A stretch of DNA of 64,000 nucleotides from Duganella sp. CF402 (GCF_900109645.1 NZ_FOBG01000001.1:992001-1056000), one strand, 5' to 3'; numbered from the stretch's first letter, positions 35,734-47,870 are shown. The notes: generated by a model not told the origin, from the letters alone. Numbers and translations are program-made.

Positions 35734-37557
35734 TCAGGGCTGGCGGCGGTCGAGGAACAGGCTGTTACCGAAGATTTTCTTGGCCTGCTTCTTCGATTCC
35801 GCCGCCGCCGTGGCGATCTGGTGATGGGTGTGGTACTGCTGCGGCTCCACCCGGATCGCCCCGATCGACAGGCTCATCATCGAGTAAAACACTTTCTTGC
35901 CCTGGCGGTCTTCGCTGAGGTAGCCGCCGCGCTCGCGGTCTTCGGTGCTGTAGAACTCCAGTACCTTGCGGCTGAAGGCGTCCAGCACCTCCTGGCAGCG
36001 CCGCTCCCAGTCTTCGCTCTGGAACAGCACCATGAAATCATCGCCGCCGATGTGGCCGACAAAATCGCGGTCCGGATCGCAGAAGCTGCTGAGCAGGTTG
36101 CCGGTCAGCTGGATCACGTCATCGCCGCGCCGGTAGCCATAGACATCGTTGAACGGCTTGAAATGGTCGAGGTCGAAATAGCAGACCCAGAAGCGGGTGC
36201 CGCTTTCCAGCAAACGGTCGATGTGCTCGGTGATCGGCACATTGCCCGGCAACTGGGTCAGCGGATTGGCGTAGCGCGCCGCGTTGATCTGCATCTGGGT
36301 GATCTCGCGCATCAGGTCGTGGCCGGTGCCCATGCCGAGGTAACGTCCCTGGTCGGTGATGATGAAACCGTTGAACAGGTGGTGGGCGTCGGCCTGCGCC
36401 ATGCGGAAGCTCAGCTCCTGCAGGCTGGTGGCGCGGTCGGCGATCAGCGGTTTCTGGTCCATGAACTGGCGGCACGACTTGCGCCCGTACAGTTCGCGCT
36501 CGTAAGGCCGGGCGAAGTGCTCGATCATGACAAAGCGGCTGATCAGGCCCAGCGGCACGCCCTCATCCACCACCGGAATGATCAGCAAGTCCGGATTGCG
36601 CTGGAAAATCTCGTACACCTCGTTGTTGTTCATGCTGGACGGCACCGCCTGCACCTCGTGCAGCAGCTTGCAGATGGTGACTTGCTTGTCGGCCCCGCGC
36701 TGCGGGTACACCGCCACGCCGTTGCGCGCCAGCGTCTTGACCACTTCGGCCGGCGCGGTGCGGGCCGGCGTCGGATGCGGCCGGCCCAGGTGGTAGCCCT
36801 GGCCCAGCGCCACGCCGACGTCGCGCAGCACCAGCAGTTCGGGCTGGGTCTCGATGCCCTCGGCGATCACGCGGGTGTTGGACTTTTCGGCGATCTCCTG
36901 GATCGAACGCACAAATTGCAGCTTGACCGGGTCGTGGTTGATGCCCTGGATGAAGTGCATGTCGATCTTGACGAACTCCGGCCGCAGTTCCGACCACAGG
37001 CGCAGGCTGGAGAAGCCCTCGCCGAGGTCGTCGATGGCGATCTGGAAGCCCATTTTCCGATAGTGCAGCACCGCCTCGCGCATCAGCTCGTAATCGTAGG
37101 TCGGCTGGTTTTCGGTCAGCTCGATAATCACGCGCTCCGGGTTGATGCCGATCTGGTGGATCACTTCCAGCGTTTCGCCGTGGCGGGCGTCGCGCTGCAG
37201 CAGGCTTTCCGGGCTGACGTTGAGGAACAGCTTGCCCGGCAGGTCGAGCTCGGCAAAGCGCTCCAGCACCACCTTGCGGCACAGGTGTTCGACCTGCACC
37301 GTCAGGCCGTTGGCGCGCGCCGCCTTGAACAGATTCATCGGCGAATGCAGCGGGCTGTCCGACGGTCCGCGGATCAATCCTTCGTAGGCGATGATTTCGC
37401 CGCTCTGCATGTGTACAATCGGCTGGAACAGCGCACTGAGCTGGCGGCGCGCCAGGATGTCGACTAAATGGGCGCGCAACACGGCCTCCTCATCGTCTTC
37501 GCGAGGTTTCAGGTAAGTGACTGTGGCGCCGGCGGCCAGTTTGAGGGCGGAATTCAC
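35734..37557 (-). CDS. EAL-CBS-GGDEF protein (c-di-GMP phosphodiesterase with degenerate cyclase domain)
   Basis: Cytoplasmic protein of 607 residues. EAL domain (about 35-280): EGL at 59-61 in place of EAL, LFLNVSPE, IELTEN, IDDLGEGFSS (canonical IDDFGTG), FVKID, VIAEGIET and GQGYHLGRP. The catalytic Glu, Asp pair and Lys are kept, so phosphodiesterase activity is plausible. A CBS-pair-like linker covers about 300-430. The C-terminal GGDEF domain carries GGDDF at 504-508, losing the usual metal-binding Glu, so cyclase activity is doubtful. No transmembrane segment. Confidence 0.85.
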   Translation of the reverse strand: MNSALKLAAGATVTYLKPREDDEEAVLRAHLVDILARRQLSALFQPIVHMQSGEIIAYEGLIRGPSDSPLHSPMNLFKAARANGLTVQVEHLCRKVVLERFAELDLPGKLFLNVSPESLLQRDARHGETLEVIHQIGINPERVIIELTENQPTYDYELMREAVLHYRKMGFQIAIDDLGEGFSSLRLWSELRPEFVKIDMHFIQGINHDPVKLQFVRSIQEIAEKSNTRVIAEGIETQPELLVLRDVGVALGQGYHLGRPHPTPARTAPAEVVKTLARNGVAVYPQRGADKQVTICKLLHEVQAVPSSMNNNEVYEIFQRNPDLLIIPVVDEGVPLGLISRFVMIEHFARPYERELYGRKSCRQFMDQKPLIADRATSLQELSFRMAQADAHHLFNGFIITDQGRYLGMGTGHDLMREITQMQINAARYANPLTQLPGNVPITEHIDRLLESGTRFWVCYFDLDHFKPFNDVYGYRRGDDVIQLTGNLLSSFCDPDRDFVGHIGGDDFMVLFQSEDWERRCQEVLDAFSRKVLEFYSTEDRERGGYLSEDRQGKKVFYSMMSLSIGAIRVEPQQYHTHHQIATAAAESKKQAKKIFGNSLFLDRRQP

Positions 37558-37658
37558 GAGCGGTCGTAGGCTAAAGATCGGTTTAACTGTACGATCTTAG
37601 TGGACATTTATGACGACATGATGAATTATGGAAACGTATTGTTCAGGACAGGAATGTT

Positions 37659-38291
37659 ATGCAACGTTTGACCCGTCGTGCCGTCTTCTGTTTAACCTTG
37701 CTGAGCGCCGTTCGCGCCGGCGCCACCGGTATTGCGGTGCAAGTGCAGGATGCCACCGGCAAGGTCTTGCCGGACACGGTCATTTATGTCGAGCCGGAGG
37801 GTGGCGCGCCCGCGCCCAAGACACCGGCCGGCACCCAGATCGAGCAGAAAGGCCTGAAATTCATGCCGCTGGTGAGCGTGGTGCAAGTTGGCGCCACCAT
37901 CACGTTCCCGAACAACGACAAGGTCCGGCACCACATTTATTCGTTCTCGCCGGCCCATAAATTCGACCAGAAACTGTATTCCGGCCAGGCGGCGACGCCA
38001 CAAGTGTTCGATAAAGCGGGTACGGTTGTCCTTGGTTGTAATATTCATGACAAAATGATCGCCTACGTCAAAGTGGTCGACACGCCGTATTTCGCCAAGA
38101 CCGACGGCGCCGGCGCGGCGCGCATCGAGCTGCCGGCGGCCGGCAAGTACGTGGTCAAAGCCTGGCACTACAACACGCTGGGCGGCGCCACGCTGGAGCA
38201 GACTTTGACGGTGAAGGCGGGGGCGGAATTGAGCACCGCCGTGTTTAAATTGCCGATGAAGCCAGTGGTGGTGGACGATGCCTCTCTTTGA
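37659..38291 (+). CDS. Periplasmic cupredoxin-domain protein
   Basis: Exported protein of 210 residues with an N-terminal signal (to about residue 23). Residues about 65-140 form a cupredoxin-like domain with type 1 copper ligands in order: His91/His92 (KVRHHIYSF), Cys127 (LGCNIHDKM), His130 and Met133. It belongs with small proteins annotated as methylamine utilisation or plastocyanin-like. A C-terminal beta-domain follows. It overlaps the following c-di-GMP gene by 14 bp. It may supply a copper or redox input to that protein, which is inference from context. Confidence 0.82.
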   Translation: MQRLTRRAVFCLTLLSAVRAGATGIAVQVQDATGKVLPDTVIYVEPEGGAPAPKTPAGTQIEQKGLKFMPLVSVVQVGATITFPNNDKVRHHIYSFSPAHKFDQKLYSGQAATPQVFDKAGTVVLGCNIHDKMIAYVKVVDTPYFAKTDGAGAARIELPAAGKYVVKAWHYNTLGGATLEQTLTVKAGAELSTAVFKLPMKPVVVDDASL

Positions 38292-40731
38292 CCGGTTCAC
38301 GCAGAACATGCGCTTTCGTAGCCTCGAAAGCCGCATTGTCACGCTGTTCCTGGTCCTGATCGTGGCGGTGCAAGTGATCGGCCTGTTTGTGATCCAGCAG
38401 GGTATCGACAGCAACGCGCGCACCGCCATCAGTGCGGAATTGAACAACGGCGTCAAAGTGTTCCGCCGCCTGCTTGAGCAGAATGCGCAAAGCCTGCGCT
38501 TCGGCGCGCGCCTGCTGGCGCGTGACACCGCCTTCGTCGCCGCCATCGGCAACAATGATGAGAGCGACCGCGCCACCATCGAATCGGCGCTGGCCAACAG
38601 CGGGCGCCGCATCAAGGCCTCGCTGTCGATGCTGATCGGCGATGACCGCAAGATCAGCGCCACCACCAATCCCAAACAGGCGGCCGGGCTGGAAAAAATG
38701 GCGCTGTCCATGCTGGATGCGGCCGAAGCGGCCGATGGCGCCATCGGCATCGCCATCGTCGACCACCGGCCGTTCCAGATCGTCGCCATGCCGATCAAGG
38801 CGCCGATCACCATCGGCTGGATCGTGATGACCTTCCCGATCGATCGTCAACTGGCCAGCGACATGCGCGAGGTGACTTCGCTGCATACCTCGGTGCTGAC
38901 GCGCGACGCCAGCGGCAAGTGGCTGCCGGTGGGCTCGACCTTTGTCGGGCCGTCGGCGCAAGTAGTGGTCGACCAGCTGCAAGGCTTGCGCGCAATGCCC
39001 ACCGGCCCGTTCGACATGACGGTGGAAACCGCCCAATACAGCGCGCGCTTGACCCCCATCGGCGAGGACAACGGCCAGATCGCCAGCGTGCTGCTGGCGC
39101 GCTCGATCGACGAAGCGACGGCGGAATACCGCAAGCTCGAACGCTGGCTGATCGGCCTGACGCTGGGCGGCATCTTTGCCTCGGCGCTGGCCATCGTGTT
39201 TACCGCCAAGCGCATCGCCCAGCCGATCAGCCAACTGGCGGTGACCGCCAAGCGGTTGGAGGAGGGCGATTACAAAGTGACCATCGACAGCACGCGCGAG
39301 GATGAAATCGGCCAGCTGGCGCACGCCTTCGACGCCATGCGCGAGGGGATCGCCAAGCGCGAACAGGAAATCCGCCGGCTGGCGTACTGGGACACGCTGA
39401 CCAACCTGCCAAACCGCGCGCAATTCGTGCTGCTGCTGAACGACGCACTGTACGAGGCGCGCCGCCGCGAGGAAGCCGTATTCGTGCTGATGATGGACCT
39501 GGACCGCTTCAAGCACGTCAACGACGTGATGGGCCACAGCTTCGGCGACGCCTTGCTGCGCCAGGTGGCGGGCCGCCTGCAGCTGCTGCTGGCGAACCGG
39601 CGCCAGTCCTCGGCGCAGGTGGCGCGTTTGGGCGGCGACGAATTCGCCGTGCTGCTGCCGGCCGCCGACATCGACGCCGCGCAGCGGATGGCGGCCGAGA
39701 TCCTGGCGGCGCTGGAAACGCCGCTGTCGCTGGAAGACCAGATGGTGGACATCGGCGCGGGCCTCGGCATCGCCGGCTATCCGGAGCACGCCGATGACGG
39801 CGAAACCTTATTGAGCATGGCCGAAGTGGCGATGTACACCGCCAAGCAGCGCAACGACGGCGCCGTGGTGTACGACGCGGCGATGGACAAGGGCAGCGCC
39901 AAGAGCCTGTCGCTGCTCACGGAGCTGCGCAACGCCATCGAGCGCAACGAGTTCCGCCTGCACGTCCAGCCCAAGATCTCGCTGCAAACCGGGCGCGTGG
40001 TCGGCATGGAATCGCTGGTGCGATGGGTGCATCCGGAGCGCGGCAATGTGTTCCCCGACGAGTTCATTCCGTTCGCCGAGCAGACCGGCTTTATCCGCGT
40101 GCTGACGCGCTGGGTGATGGAGAAGTCGGCCGAGTTGTGCCGCGAGCTGGCCAGCAAGGGCCATCATCTGAAAGTGTCGGTCAACCTGTCGACGCGCGAT
40201 TTGCTGGACCAGGACTTGCCGGCCAAGTTTGCCGACCTGCTGGCGCGCCACAAGCTGACGCCGGGCTCCTTCTGCCTGGAGATCACCGAGAGCGCCATCA
40301 TGGACGATCCGGTGCGCGCGCAGAACACCCTGGAACGACTGAGTTCTATGGGCCTGGACCTGTCGATCGACGATTTCGGCACCGGCTACTCCTCGCTGGC
40401 CTACCTCAAGCGCCTGCCGGTGAATGAGCTGAAGATCGACAAATCCTTCGTGCTGAATATGGAGAAGGACGAAGGCGACACCAAAATCGTGCGCTCGACC
40501 ATCGACCTTGGCCACAACATGGGCTTGCGCGTGGTGGCGGAGGGGATCGAGAGCGAGGCGGTATGGCGGCTGCTGGCGGAACTGGGCTGCGACCAGGGGC
40601 AGGGCTACTTCATGAGCCGTCCTATCCCCGGCGATCAGTTGATCCCGTGGCTGGAAAAATGGCGCGCGCCGATCGCCATCGGCGCGGAGACAGAGCCGCT
40701 GCCGCTGGTGGATGTCAGCTACGCCAAATAA
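38278..40731 (+). CDS. Membrane GGDEF-EAL protein with periplasmic sensor and HAMP
   Basis: Bifunctional c-di-GMP protein of 817 residues. Transmembrane helix 1 is at about 19-39. A periplasmic sensor region covers 40-289, helix 2 about 290-310, and HAMP about 310-362. The GGDEF domain has an intact GGDEF (452-456), and I see no RxxD inhibition site just before it. The EAL domain (about 550-800) keeps ESL in place of EAL, NLSTRDL, DDFGTGYSS, LKIDKSF, VAEGIES and QGYFMSRP. Both activities appear possible. Translation is coupled to the cupredoxin gene. The ATG at 38278 is used; a later ATG at 38308 is possible. Confidence 0.88.
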   Translation: MPLFDRFTQNMRFRSLESRIVTLFLVLIVAVQVIGLFVIQQGIDSNARTAISAELNNGVKVFRRLLEQNAQSLRFGARLLARDTAFVAAIGNNDESDRATIESALANSGRRIKASLSMLIGDDRKISATTNPKQAAGLEKMALSMLDAAEAADGAIGIAIVDHRPFQIVAMPIKAPITIGWIVMTFPIDRQLASDMREVTSLHTSVLTRDASGKWLPVGSTFVGPSAQVVVDQLQGLRAMPTGPFDMTVETAQYSARLTPIGEDNGQIASVLLARSIDEATAEYRKLERWLIGLTLGGIFASALAIVFTAKRIAQPISQLAVTAKRLEEGDYKVTIDSTREDEIGQLAHAFDAMREGIAKREQEIRRLAYWDTLTNLPNRAQFVLLLNDALYEARRREEAVFVLMMDLDRFKHVNDVMGHSFGDALLRQVAGRLQLLLANRRQSSAQVARLGGDEFAVLLPAADIDAAQRMAAEILAALETPLSLEDQMVDIGAGLGIAGYPEHADDGETLLSMAEVAMYTAKQRNDGAVVYDAAMDKGSAKSLSLLTELRNAIERNEFRLHVQPKISLQTGRVVGMESLVRWVHPERGNVFPDEFIPFAEQTGFIRVLTRWVMEKSAELCRELASKGHHLKVSVNLSTRDLLDQDLPAKFADLLARHKLTPGSFCLEITESAIMDDPVRAQNTLERLSSMGLDLSIDDFGTGYSSLAYLKRLPVNELKIDKSFVLNMEKDEGDTKIVRSTIDLGHNMGLRVVAEGIESEAVWRLLAELGCDQGQGYFMSRPIPGDQLIPWLEKWRAPIAIGAETEPLPLVDVSYAK

Positions 40732-40826
40732 AAATCGTTTATGATTTTCAGCTAACGTGTCATATTTGCTAAGCTTCACGTTATGATCTGTGTTCCTGAT
40801 GAACCTTACATGGATACGGATCATAT

Positions 40827-42985
<2,159 letters not shown>

Positions 42986-42989
<4 letters not shown>

Positions 42990-45469
42990 TGCGGGCGCCG
43001 GGCGCAGCGCCGCTGCTGCTTGCCTTGTTGATGAGCGGCGCCGCACCGGTGGCGCTTGCCGCCGACGCTGCGCCGGCCGTCAAGACCATTGCCGACGTGA
43101 CGCGCGGCCTGCAATCGCAGCCGGGCTTCATCGATGTCTGGCGCGACACCGACAAGGGCAGGGTGCTGCTCTCGGTCGGCGCGCTGGAACAGTCCTTCCT
43201 GCTGGCCAGCTCCTTGCCGTACGCGCTGGGCTCCAACGACGTGGGACTGGACCGCGCGCAGAACGGCGAGATGCGCATGGTGCACTTCGAAAAGCACGGC
43301 GCCAAGCTGTTCCTCGTGCAGGAAAACACCAACTACGTCGCCAACTCGGCGGACAAGGACGAACGCGCCGCCGTGCGCGAATCATTTGCCAATTCGGTGG
43401 TGTGGTCGGGCGAGATTATCGCCAGCGACAAGGATCGCCATCTGGTGGACTTCTCCAGCTTTCTGCTGGCCGACCGTCACGGCATCGCCGCGCGGCTGGC
43501 CGATGCGAAGCAGGGCGCATACGCGGTCGACCTGTCGCGCAGCGCCGTGCTGGCGGCGGACGCGAAATCCTTCCCGGACAACGTGGAGCTGGAGGCCATG
43601 CTGACCTTCGCCGGTCCGGGCCAGGCGGAATACGTGCGCCAGGTCGGCGCCGATCCGGCCAGCCTGTCGATGCGCCAGCGTATCAGCATGGTGCGCCTGC
43701 CTGCTTTCAATGCCAACGCAAGCGATGCGTGGCGTCCGCGCACCTACCACCCATACTCGGGCGGCTTCGACGCCAGCTACTTCGATTTCGCCACGCCGCT
43801 CGCCAGCAGCATAGCCGTGGCCTGGCAAGTGCGCCACAAGCTGGAAAAGACCGATCCATCGGCCGCCGTCAGCCCGGTGAAAAAGCCGATCGTTTACTAC
43901 GTCGACCGTGGCGCGCCGGAGCCGGTGCGCTCGGCGCTGATCGAAGGCGCATCATGGTGGGCCAGCGCGTTCGAGAAGGCCGGCTTCAAGGACGCCTACC
44001 GCGTTGAACTGCTGCCGGAAGGCGTGGACGCGCAGGACATACGCTATAACGTCATCACCTGGGTGCACCGCGCCACGCGCGGCTGGTCCTACGGTAACGC
44101 GCTGGCCGATCCACGCACCGGCCAGATCCTGCGCGGCGCCGTCACGCTGGGATCGCAGCGCGTGCGGCAGGACATCCTGATCGCCGAAGCGCTGCTCGCG
44201 CCTTACGGCAAAAGCAGCAAGGCCGAGAAGCATAAACTGGCCGAGCAAATGGCGCTGGCCCGTCTGCGTCAGTTGTCGGCGCACGAAGTCGGCCACACGC
44301 TGGGCTTCGCGCACAACTTCGCCGCCAGCCGCATGGGCAATGGCTCGGTGATGGATTACCCGCACCCGATCCTCAAGCTGAACGCGCAGGGCGAGGTTGA
44401 CCTGTCCAACGCTTACGGCGTGGGCGTCGGCGCCTGGGACGATTACATCGTCAAATACATCTACGGCGAATTTGGCGCCAGCGAGCAGGAACAGGCCGCG
44501 CTGGCCAAGCTGCGCGCGGACGCGCGCGCGGCCGGCATGCTGTATTCGAGCGACCAGGACGACCGCACGCCGGGCGCCAGCCATCCGGACGGTCTGTTGT
44601 GGGACTTCGGCCCGGATACGCTGAAAACCTGGGATCAACTGGGCGCTGTGCGCCAGCGCGCACTGCAAACCTTCTCGCCGGACGTGCTGCCGGATGCGCG
44701 CCAGGCCGGCGAGCTGGAAGCGCGGCTGGTGCCGGTCTACCTGCTGCAGCGCTATCAGGGCGAAGCCGTGGCGCGCCTGATCGGCGGCGGCGATTTCGAG
44801 TACACCAGCGCCGGCGACATCAAGGCGGGCATCAGCAAAGCCGGCATCAAGGCCACGCCGGCCGAGGTGCAGCGCCAGGCGCTGAACCGCCTGACCGACA
44901 GCCTGCGCGCCGAGTACCTGGCGCTGCCGGCCAATGTGTTGGATATCCTGACGCCGCCAACCGCCGGCTATGGCCGCACCCGCGAATACTTCGCCACCAG
45001 CATGGGCTCCGTGTTCGACGCGCTCTCGATCGCCGAAGCGGGCGCAGGGCAGACGGCCGGCTTCCTGCTGGACGCCGAGAGGATCAACCGCGTGGCATGG
45101 CAGCACGCGCGTGACGCCAAACAGCCGGGCGTGCCGGAAGTGCTCGGCCAGGTGCTGCAAAAAACCTGGAAGCGCGACGCCGTTCCGGCCTCCGTCATCG
45201 GCGGCGAGGCGGTACAGCTGGCCTCCAACTGGGTGGTTGCCGACAGCCTGTTGCGATTGCTCGACGGCGGCAAGCTGCATCCGCAAGTGGCGGCCGAAGT
45301 ACGGCAGTCGGCGCGCGAGCTGGCGCAGTGGCTGCAAAAGAATCCGGGCAAGAGCGTGACAGCCGACAGCCGCAAGCAGGCGGCCGAGATGATCGCGGCC
45401 TACTTGGCTGATCCGCGCACCGTCAAGTTGCGTGCCGCGCCCGTGGTACCGCCGGGCGCACCAATTTAG
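42986..45469 (+). CDS. Secreted zinc-dependent metalloprotease (DUF5117/DUF4953 type)
   Basis: Protein of 827 residues with a signal peptide ending ALAA. Layout matches large metalloproteases of the DUF5118-DUF5117-DUF4953 group: an N-terminal beta domain (about 35-310), then a catalytic domain with HEVGHTLGFAHN (zinc motif His433-Glu-Val-Gly-His437) and a Met-turn-like SVMDYPHP, then an extended helical C-terminal domain. Translationally coupled to the prolyl oligopeptidase. Substrate unknown; the pair may digest extracellular peptides. Confidence 0.87.
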
Positions 45470-45478
45470 CGCATCCAT

Positions 45479-45515
45479 TTGGTGCATCGGCGCGGCGCGC
45501 GCTCCGATGCACCAA
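45479..45515. promoter_or_regulatory. Inverted repeat upstream of amt, possible NtrC site or terminator
   Basis: TTGGTGCATCGG and CCGATGCACCAA form a perfect 12-bp inverted repeat with a GC-rich 13-bp spacer, 10 bp past the metalloprotease stop. The arms contain GGTGCA/TGCACC, the half-sites of NtrC operators, about 60-80 bp upstream of the sigma-54 promoter. As RNA it would form a strong hairpin, but there is no T-run after it. Confidence 0.5.
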
Positions 45516-45559
45516 CATGAAACTACATTAAAATCAGCAACTTAAGATTTTGCACCAAA

Positions 45560-45576
45560 GTGGCACACAAATTGCT
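45560..45576 (+). promoter_or_regulatory. Sigma-54 promoter of amt
   Basis: GTGGCACACAAATTGCT has the -24 GG and -12 GC at the required 10-bp separation, matching TGGCAC-N5-TTGCT. A TGCACC half-site lies just upstream at 45551. This predicts nitrogen-limitation control through RpoN and NtrC. The start of amt is about 50 bp downstream. Confidence 0.8.
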
Positions 45577-45626
45577 TTTCACGTTAGTACTTTATTTGGT
45601 GTGCTTTATTTTGGGGAGTGATTTTG

Positions 45627-46829
45627 ATGTCTGGATTCAAAGACGGTGCAGACGCGCTGTTTATCTTGCTCGGTGCCATCATGATTTTGGCGATGCACGC
45701 GGGTTTTGCCTTCCTTGAACTGGGCACGGTTCGCAAGAAGAACCAGGTCAATGCGCTGGTCAAGATCCTGGTGGATTTCTGTGTATCGACCATCGCCTAC
45801 TTCTTCGTCGGCTACAGCATTGCCTACGGCGTCAACTTCTTCTCCTCGGCCGACGTGCTGGCCGCCAAGAACGGCTACGAGCTGGTCAAGTTCTTCTTCC
45901 TGCTGACCTTTGCTGCCGCCATCCCGGCGATCATTTCGGGCGGCATCGCCGAACGCGCGCGCTTCCACCCGCAGACGGCGGCGACGGCGCTGCTGGTCGG
46001 CCTGGTGTATCCATTCTTTGAGGGCATCGTCTGGAACCACCGTTTCGGCGTGCAGGAATGGCTGCTGCAAACCTTCGGCGCCGAGTTCCACGACTTCGCC
46101 GGTTCGGTGGTGGTGCACGCGGTCGGCGGCTGGATCGCGCTGCCGGCGGTGCTGCTGCTGGGCGCGCGCCGTGGCCGCTACATGAAAAACGGCGGCGTCG
46201 CGGCGCATCCGCCATCGTCGATTCCGTTCCTGGCGCTGGGCGCCTGGATCCTGATGGTGGGCTGGTTCGGCTTCAACGTCATGAGCGCGCAGGCGCTGGA
46301 CAAGATGAATGGGCTGGTGGCGGTCAACTCGCTGATGGCGATGGTGGGCGGCACGCTGGTCGCCACCTCGCTTGGCAAGAACGACCCGGGCTTTGTCCAT
46401 AACGGCCCGCTGGCCGGCCTGGTGGCCGTGTGCGCCGGTTCGGACGTGATGCATCCTCTGGGCGCACTGGTCACCGGCGGCATCGCCGGCGCCATTTTCG
46501 TGTGGATGTTCACGCTGGCGCAGAACAAATGGAAAATCGACGATGTGCTGGGCGTCTGGCCACTGCATGGCCTGTGCGGCGCGTGGGGCGGCATCGCGGC
46601 CGGGATTTTTGGCCTGAAAGCCCTGGGCGGCGCAGGCGGCGTGGCACTGGCTTCGCAACTGCTTGGCACCATCCTGGGCGTGGCGATTGCGGCGGCTGGC
46701 GGCACGCTGGTCTACGGCCTGCTGAAGAAATTCGTCGGCCTGCGCCTCGATCCGGAAGAAGAATTCCAGGGCGCGGATCTCTCCATCCACCGCATTACCT
46801 CCACGCCGGAGCGCGAGTCCAACTGGTAA
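45627..46829 (+). CDS. amt: Ammonium transporter (Amt/MEP/Rh)
   Basis: Inner-membrane ammonium channel of 400 residues with about 11 helices. Family features: GADALFILLGAIMILAMHAGFAFLE at the N terminus, VVVHAVGGWIALPAVLLLGARRGRY with the conserved pore His, and GVWPLHGLCGAWGGIAAGIFG with the second pore His. The ATG at 45627 follows GGGGAG; a GTG 9 bp earlier overlaps that site. A glnK gene is absent next to it. A sigma-54 promoter lies upstream. Confidence 0.93.
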   Translation: MSGFKDGADALFILLGAIMILAMHAGFAFLELGTVRKKNQVNALVKILVDFCVSTIAYFFVGYSIAYGVNFFSSADVLAAKNGYELVKFFFLLTFAAAIPAIISGGIAERARFHPQTAATALLVGLVYPFFEGIVWNHRFGVQEWLLQTFGAEFHDFAGSVVVHAVGGWIALPAVLLLGARRGRYMKNGGVAAHPPSSIPFLALGAWILMVGWFGFNVMSAQALDKMNGLVAVNSLMAMVGGTLVATSLGKNDPGFVHNGPLAGLVAVCAGSDVMHPLGALVTGGIAGAIFVWMFTLAQNKWKIDDVLGVWPLHGLCGAWGGIAAGIFGLKALGGAGGVALASQLLGTILGVAIAAAGGTLVYGLLKKFVGLRLDPEEEFQGADLSIHRITSTPERESNW

Positions 46830-46875
46830 CGGTGCGATGGATAACAGGAAAAGTGTTTCAATGTGTTGATTTATA

Positions 46876-46904
46876 TTGACATCTTATCAAAAGGAAATGA
46901 TACT
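46876..46904 (+). promoter_or_regulatory. Sigma-70-type promoter of first FYYD PEP-CTERM gene
   Basis: TTGACA (46876-46881), a 17-bp spacer and GATACT (46899-46904) lie about 70 bp upstream of the start. The region around it is markedly AT-rich compared with the rest of the window. Confidence 0.5.
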
Positions 46905-46973
46905 TAACGCAGACTTATAAAAACAAAAATATTTAAGAACAAGTATTGTTGACAGCATTGAAAAGGTAATCAC

Positions 46974-47696
46974 ATGAACAAATTTCTTCGCGCGCCACTG
47001 GCGCTGGCCATTGCAGCTGGCTTGATGTCCACCGCCCAGGCAACCAACTATGTGTCGGTTGAGGGCGCCGGTGTGACGTTCTACTATGATGCCGATTTCT
47101 GGGGCCAGGACAGCGCTTCGGTCACGGGAAATTCGATTTCGTTCGACCTCGATCCAAGCTATTCGCTGACCGCCAAGGTCGCATCGAACAAGCCTTCGGG
47201 CACCAGCGTGCAGACGTATGCCGAGAATGCTTCGGCAGCGGTGGTGGCGGTGGCGCACAATGGCTGGGCGTTGAGCTCGGCAGTTGGGTTCAACCTGCAG
47301 GGCAGCTACAGCGGCATCAACGGTGGCTCCAAGCTGAACGCTTCCGGTAGCGGCGACCTGTACGCTGGTTCGTTTTCGGGCGGCTCGTTCAGCGCTGGTT
47401 CCTACCTGAACTCGTATGGCGTTGAGTTCAGCCGCAATGGCGGAACGCCGGCGTCCGGTTCGGTGAACGAGGCGCAAACCATCTTCAACGACGGCGTTAA
47501 ATACAGTGCGCTGGGCCTGGATGCATTCTTGTACACCAATGCCTACCAGGGCGGTCCTGGCACTGTGTCGCTCAACACGACCAGCGCCCGCTACGATTTC
47601 TCGGTATCCGCAGTACCTGAACCAACAACCTACGGCATGCTGCTGGTCGGTCTGGGCGTCATGGCCGGTGTCGCACGCCGCAAACGCCAGGCTTAA
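46974..47696 (+). CDS. PEP-CTERM protein, FYYDxDxWG family, copy 1
   Basis: Exported protein of 240 residues. Signal peptide ends AQAT; the motif FYYDADFWG lies at residues 36-44 and is followed by SVTGNSI. The middle is Ser/Gly-rich and beta-like. The C terminus has VPEPTTYGMLLVGLGVMAGV and a basic tail RRKRQ, a classical PEP-CTERM sorting signal read by an exosortase and removed at the cell surface. Two paralogues follow. No exosortase gene is in the window. Own promoter and terminator. Confidence 0.8.
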   Translation: MNKFLRAPLALAIAAGLMSTAQATNYVSVEGAGVTFYYDADFWGQDSASVTGNSISFDLDPSYSLTAKVASNKPSGTSVQTYAENASAAVVAVAHNGWALSSAVGFNLQGSYSGINGGSKLNASGSGDLYAGSFSGGSFSAGSYLNSYGVEFSRNGGTPASGSVNEAQTIFNDGVKYSALGLDAFLYTNAYQGGPGTVSLNTTSARYDFSVSAVPEPTTYGMLLVGLGVMAGVARRKRQA

Positions 47697-47724
47697 TCCG
47701 GCCGCCGCTTCGGTGGCAAAAAAG

Positions 47725-47756
47725 CGCAGGGAGCGAGAGCCCCTGCGTTTTTTTTT
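47725..47756 (+). terminator. Rho-independent terminator after PEP-CTERM copy 1
   Basis: CGCAGGG and CCCTGCG arms separated by a short loop are followed by nine T residues. It separates the first PEP-CTERM gene from the two downstream copies. Confidence 0.85.
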
Positions 47757-47870
47757 GTGTAAAAAAATCCACACATTCCCATGCTGTCATAGCGCACGAT
47801 AGGCGCAGGCGAGTTTGCGACGGCGTGCTGTTTTTTTTATCATGTTGTCTCCTGCGTGAAGGGGGGCGAC

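Noticed and set aside
35821..37467. 548-codon frame antisense to the EAL-CBS-GGDEF gene
   Set aside because: Shadow frame without domain signatures.
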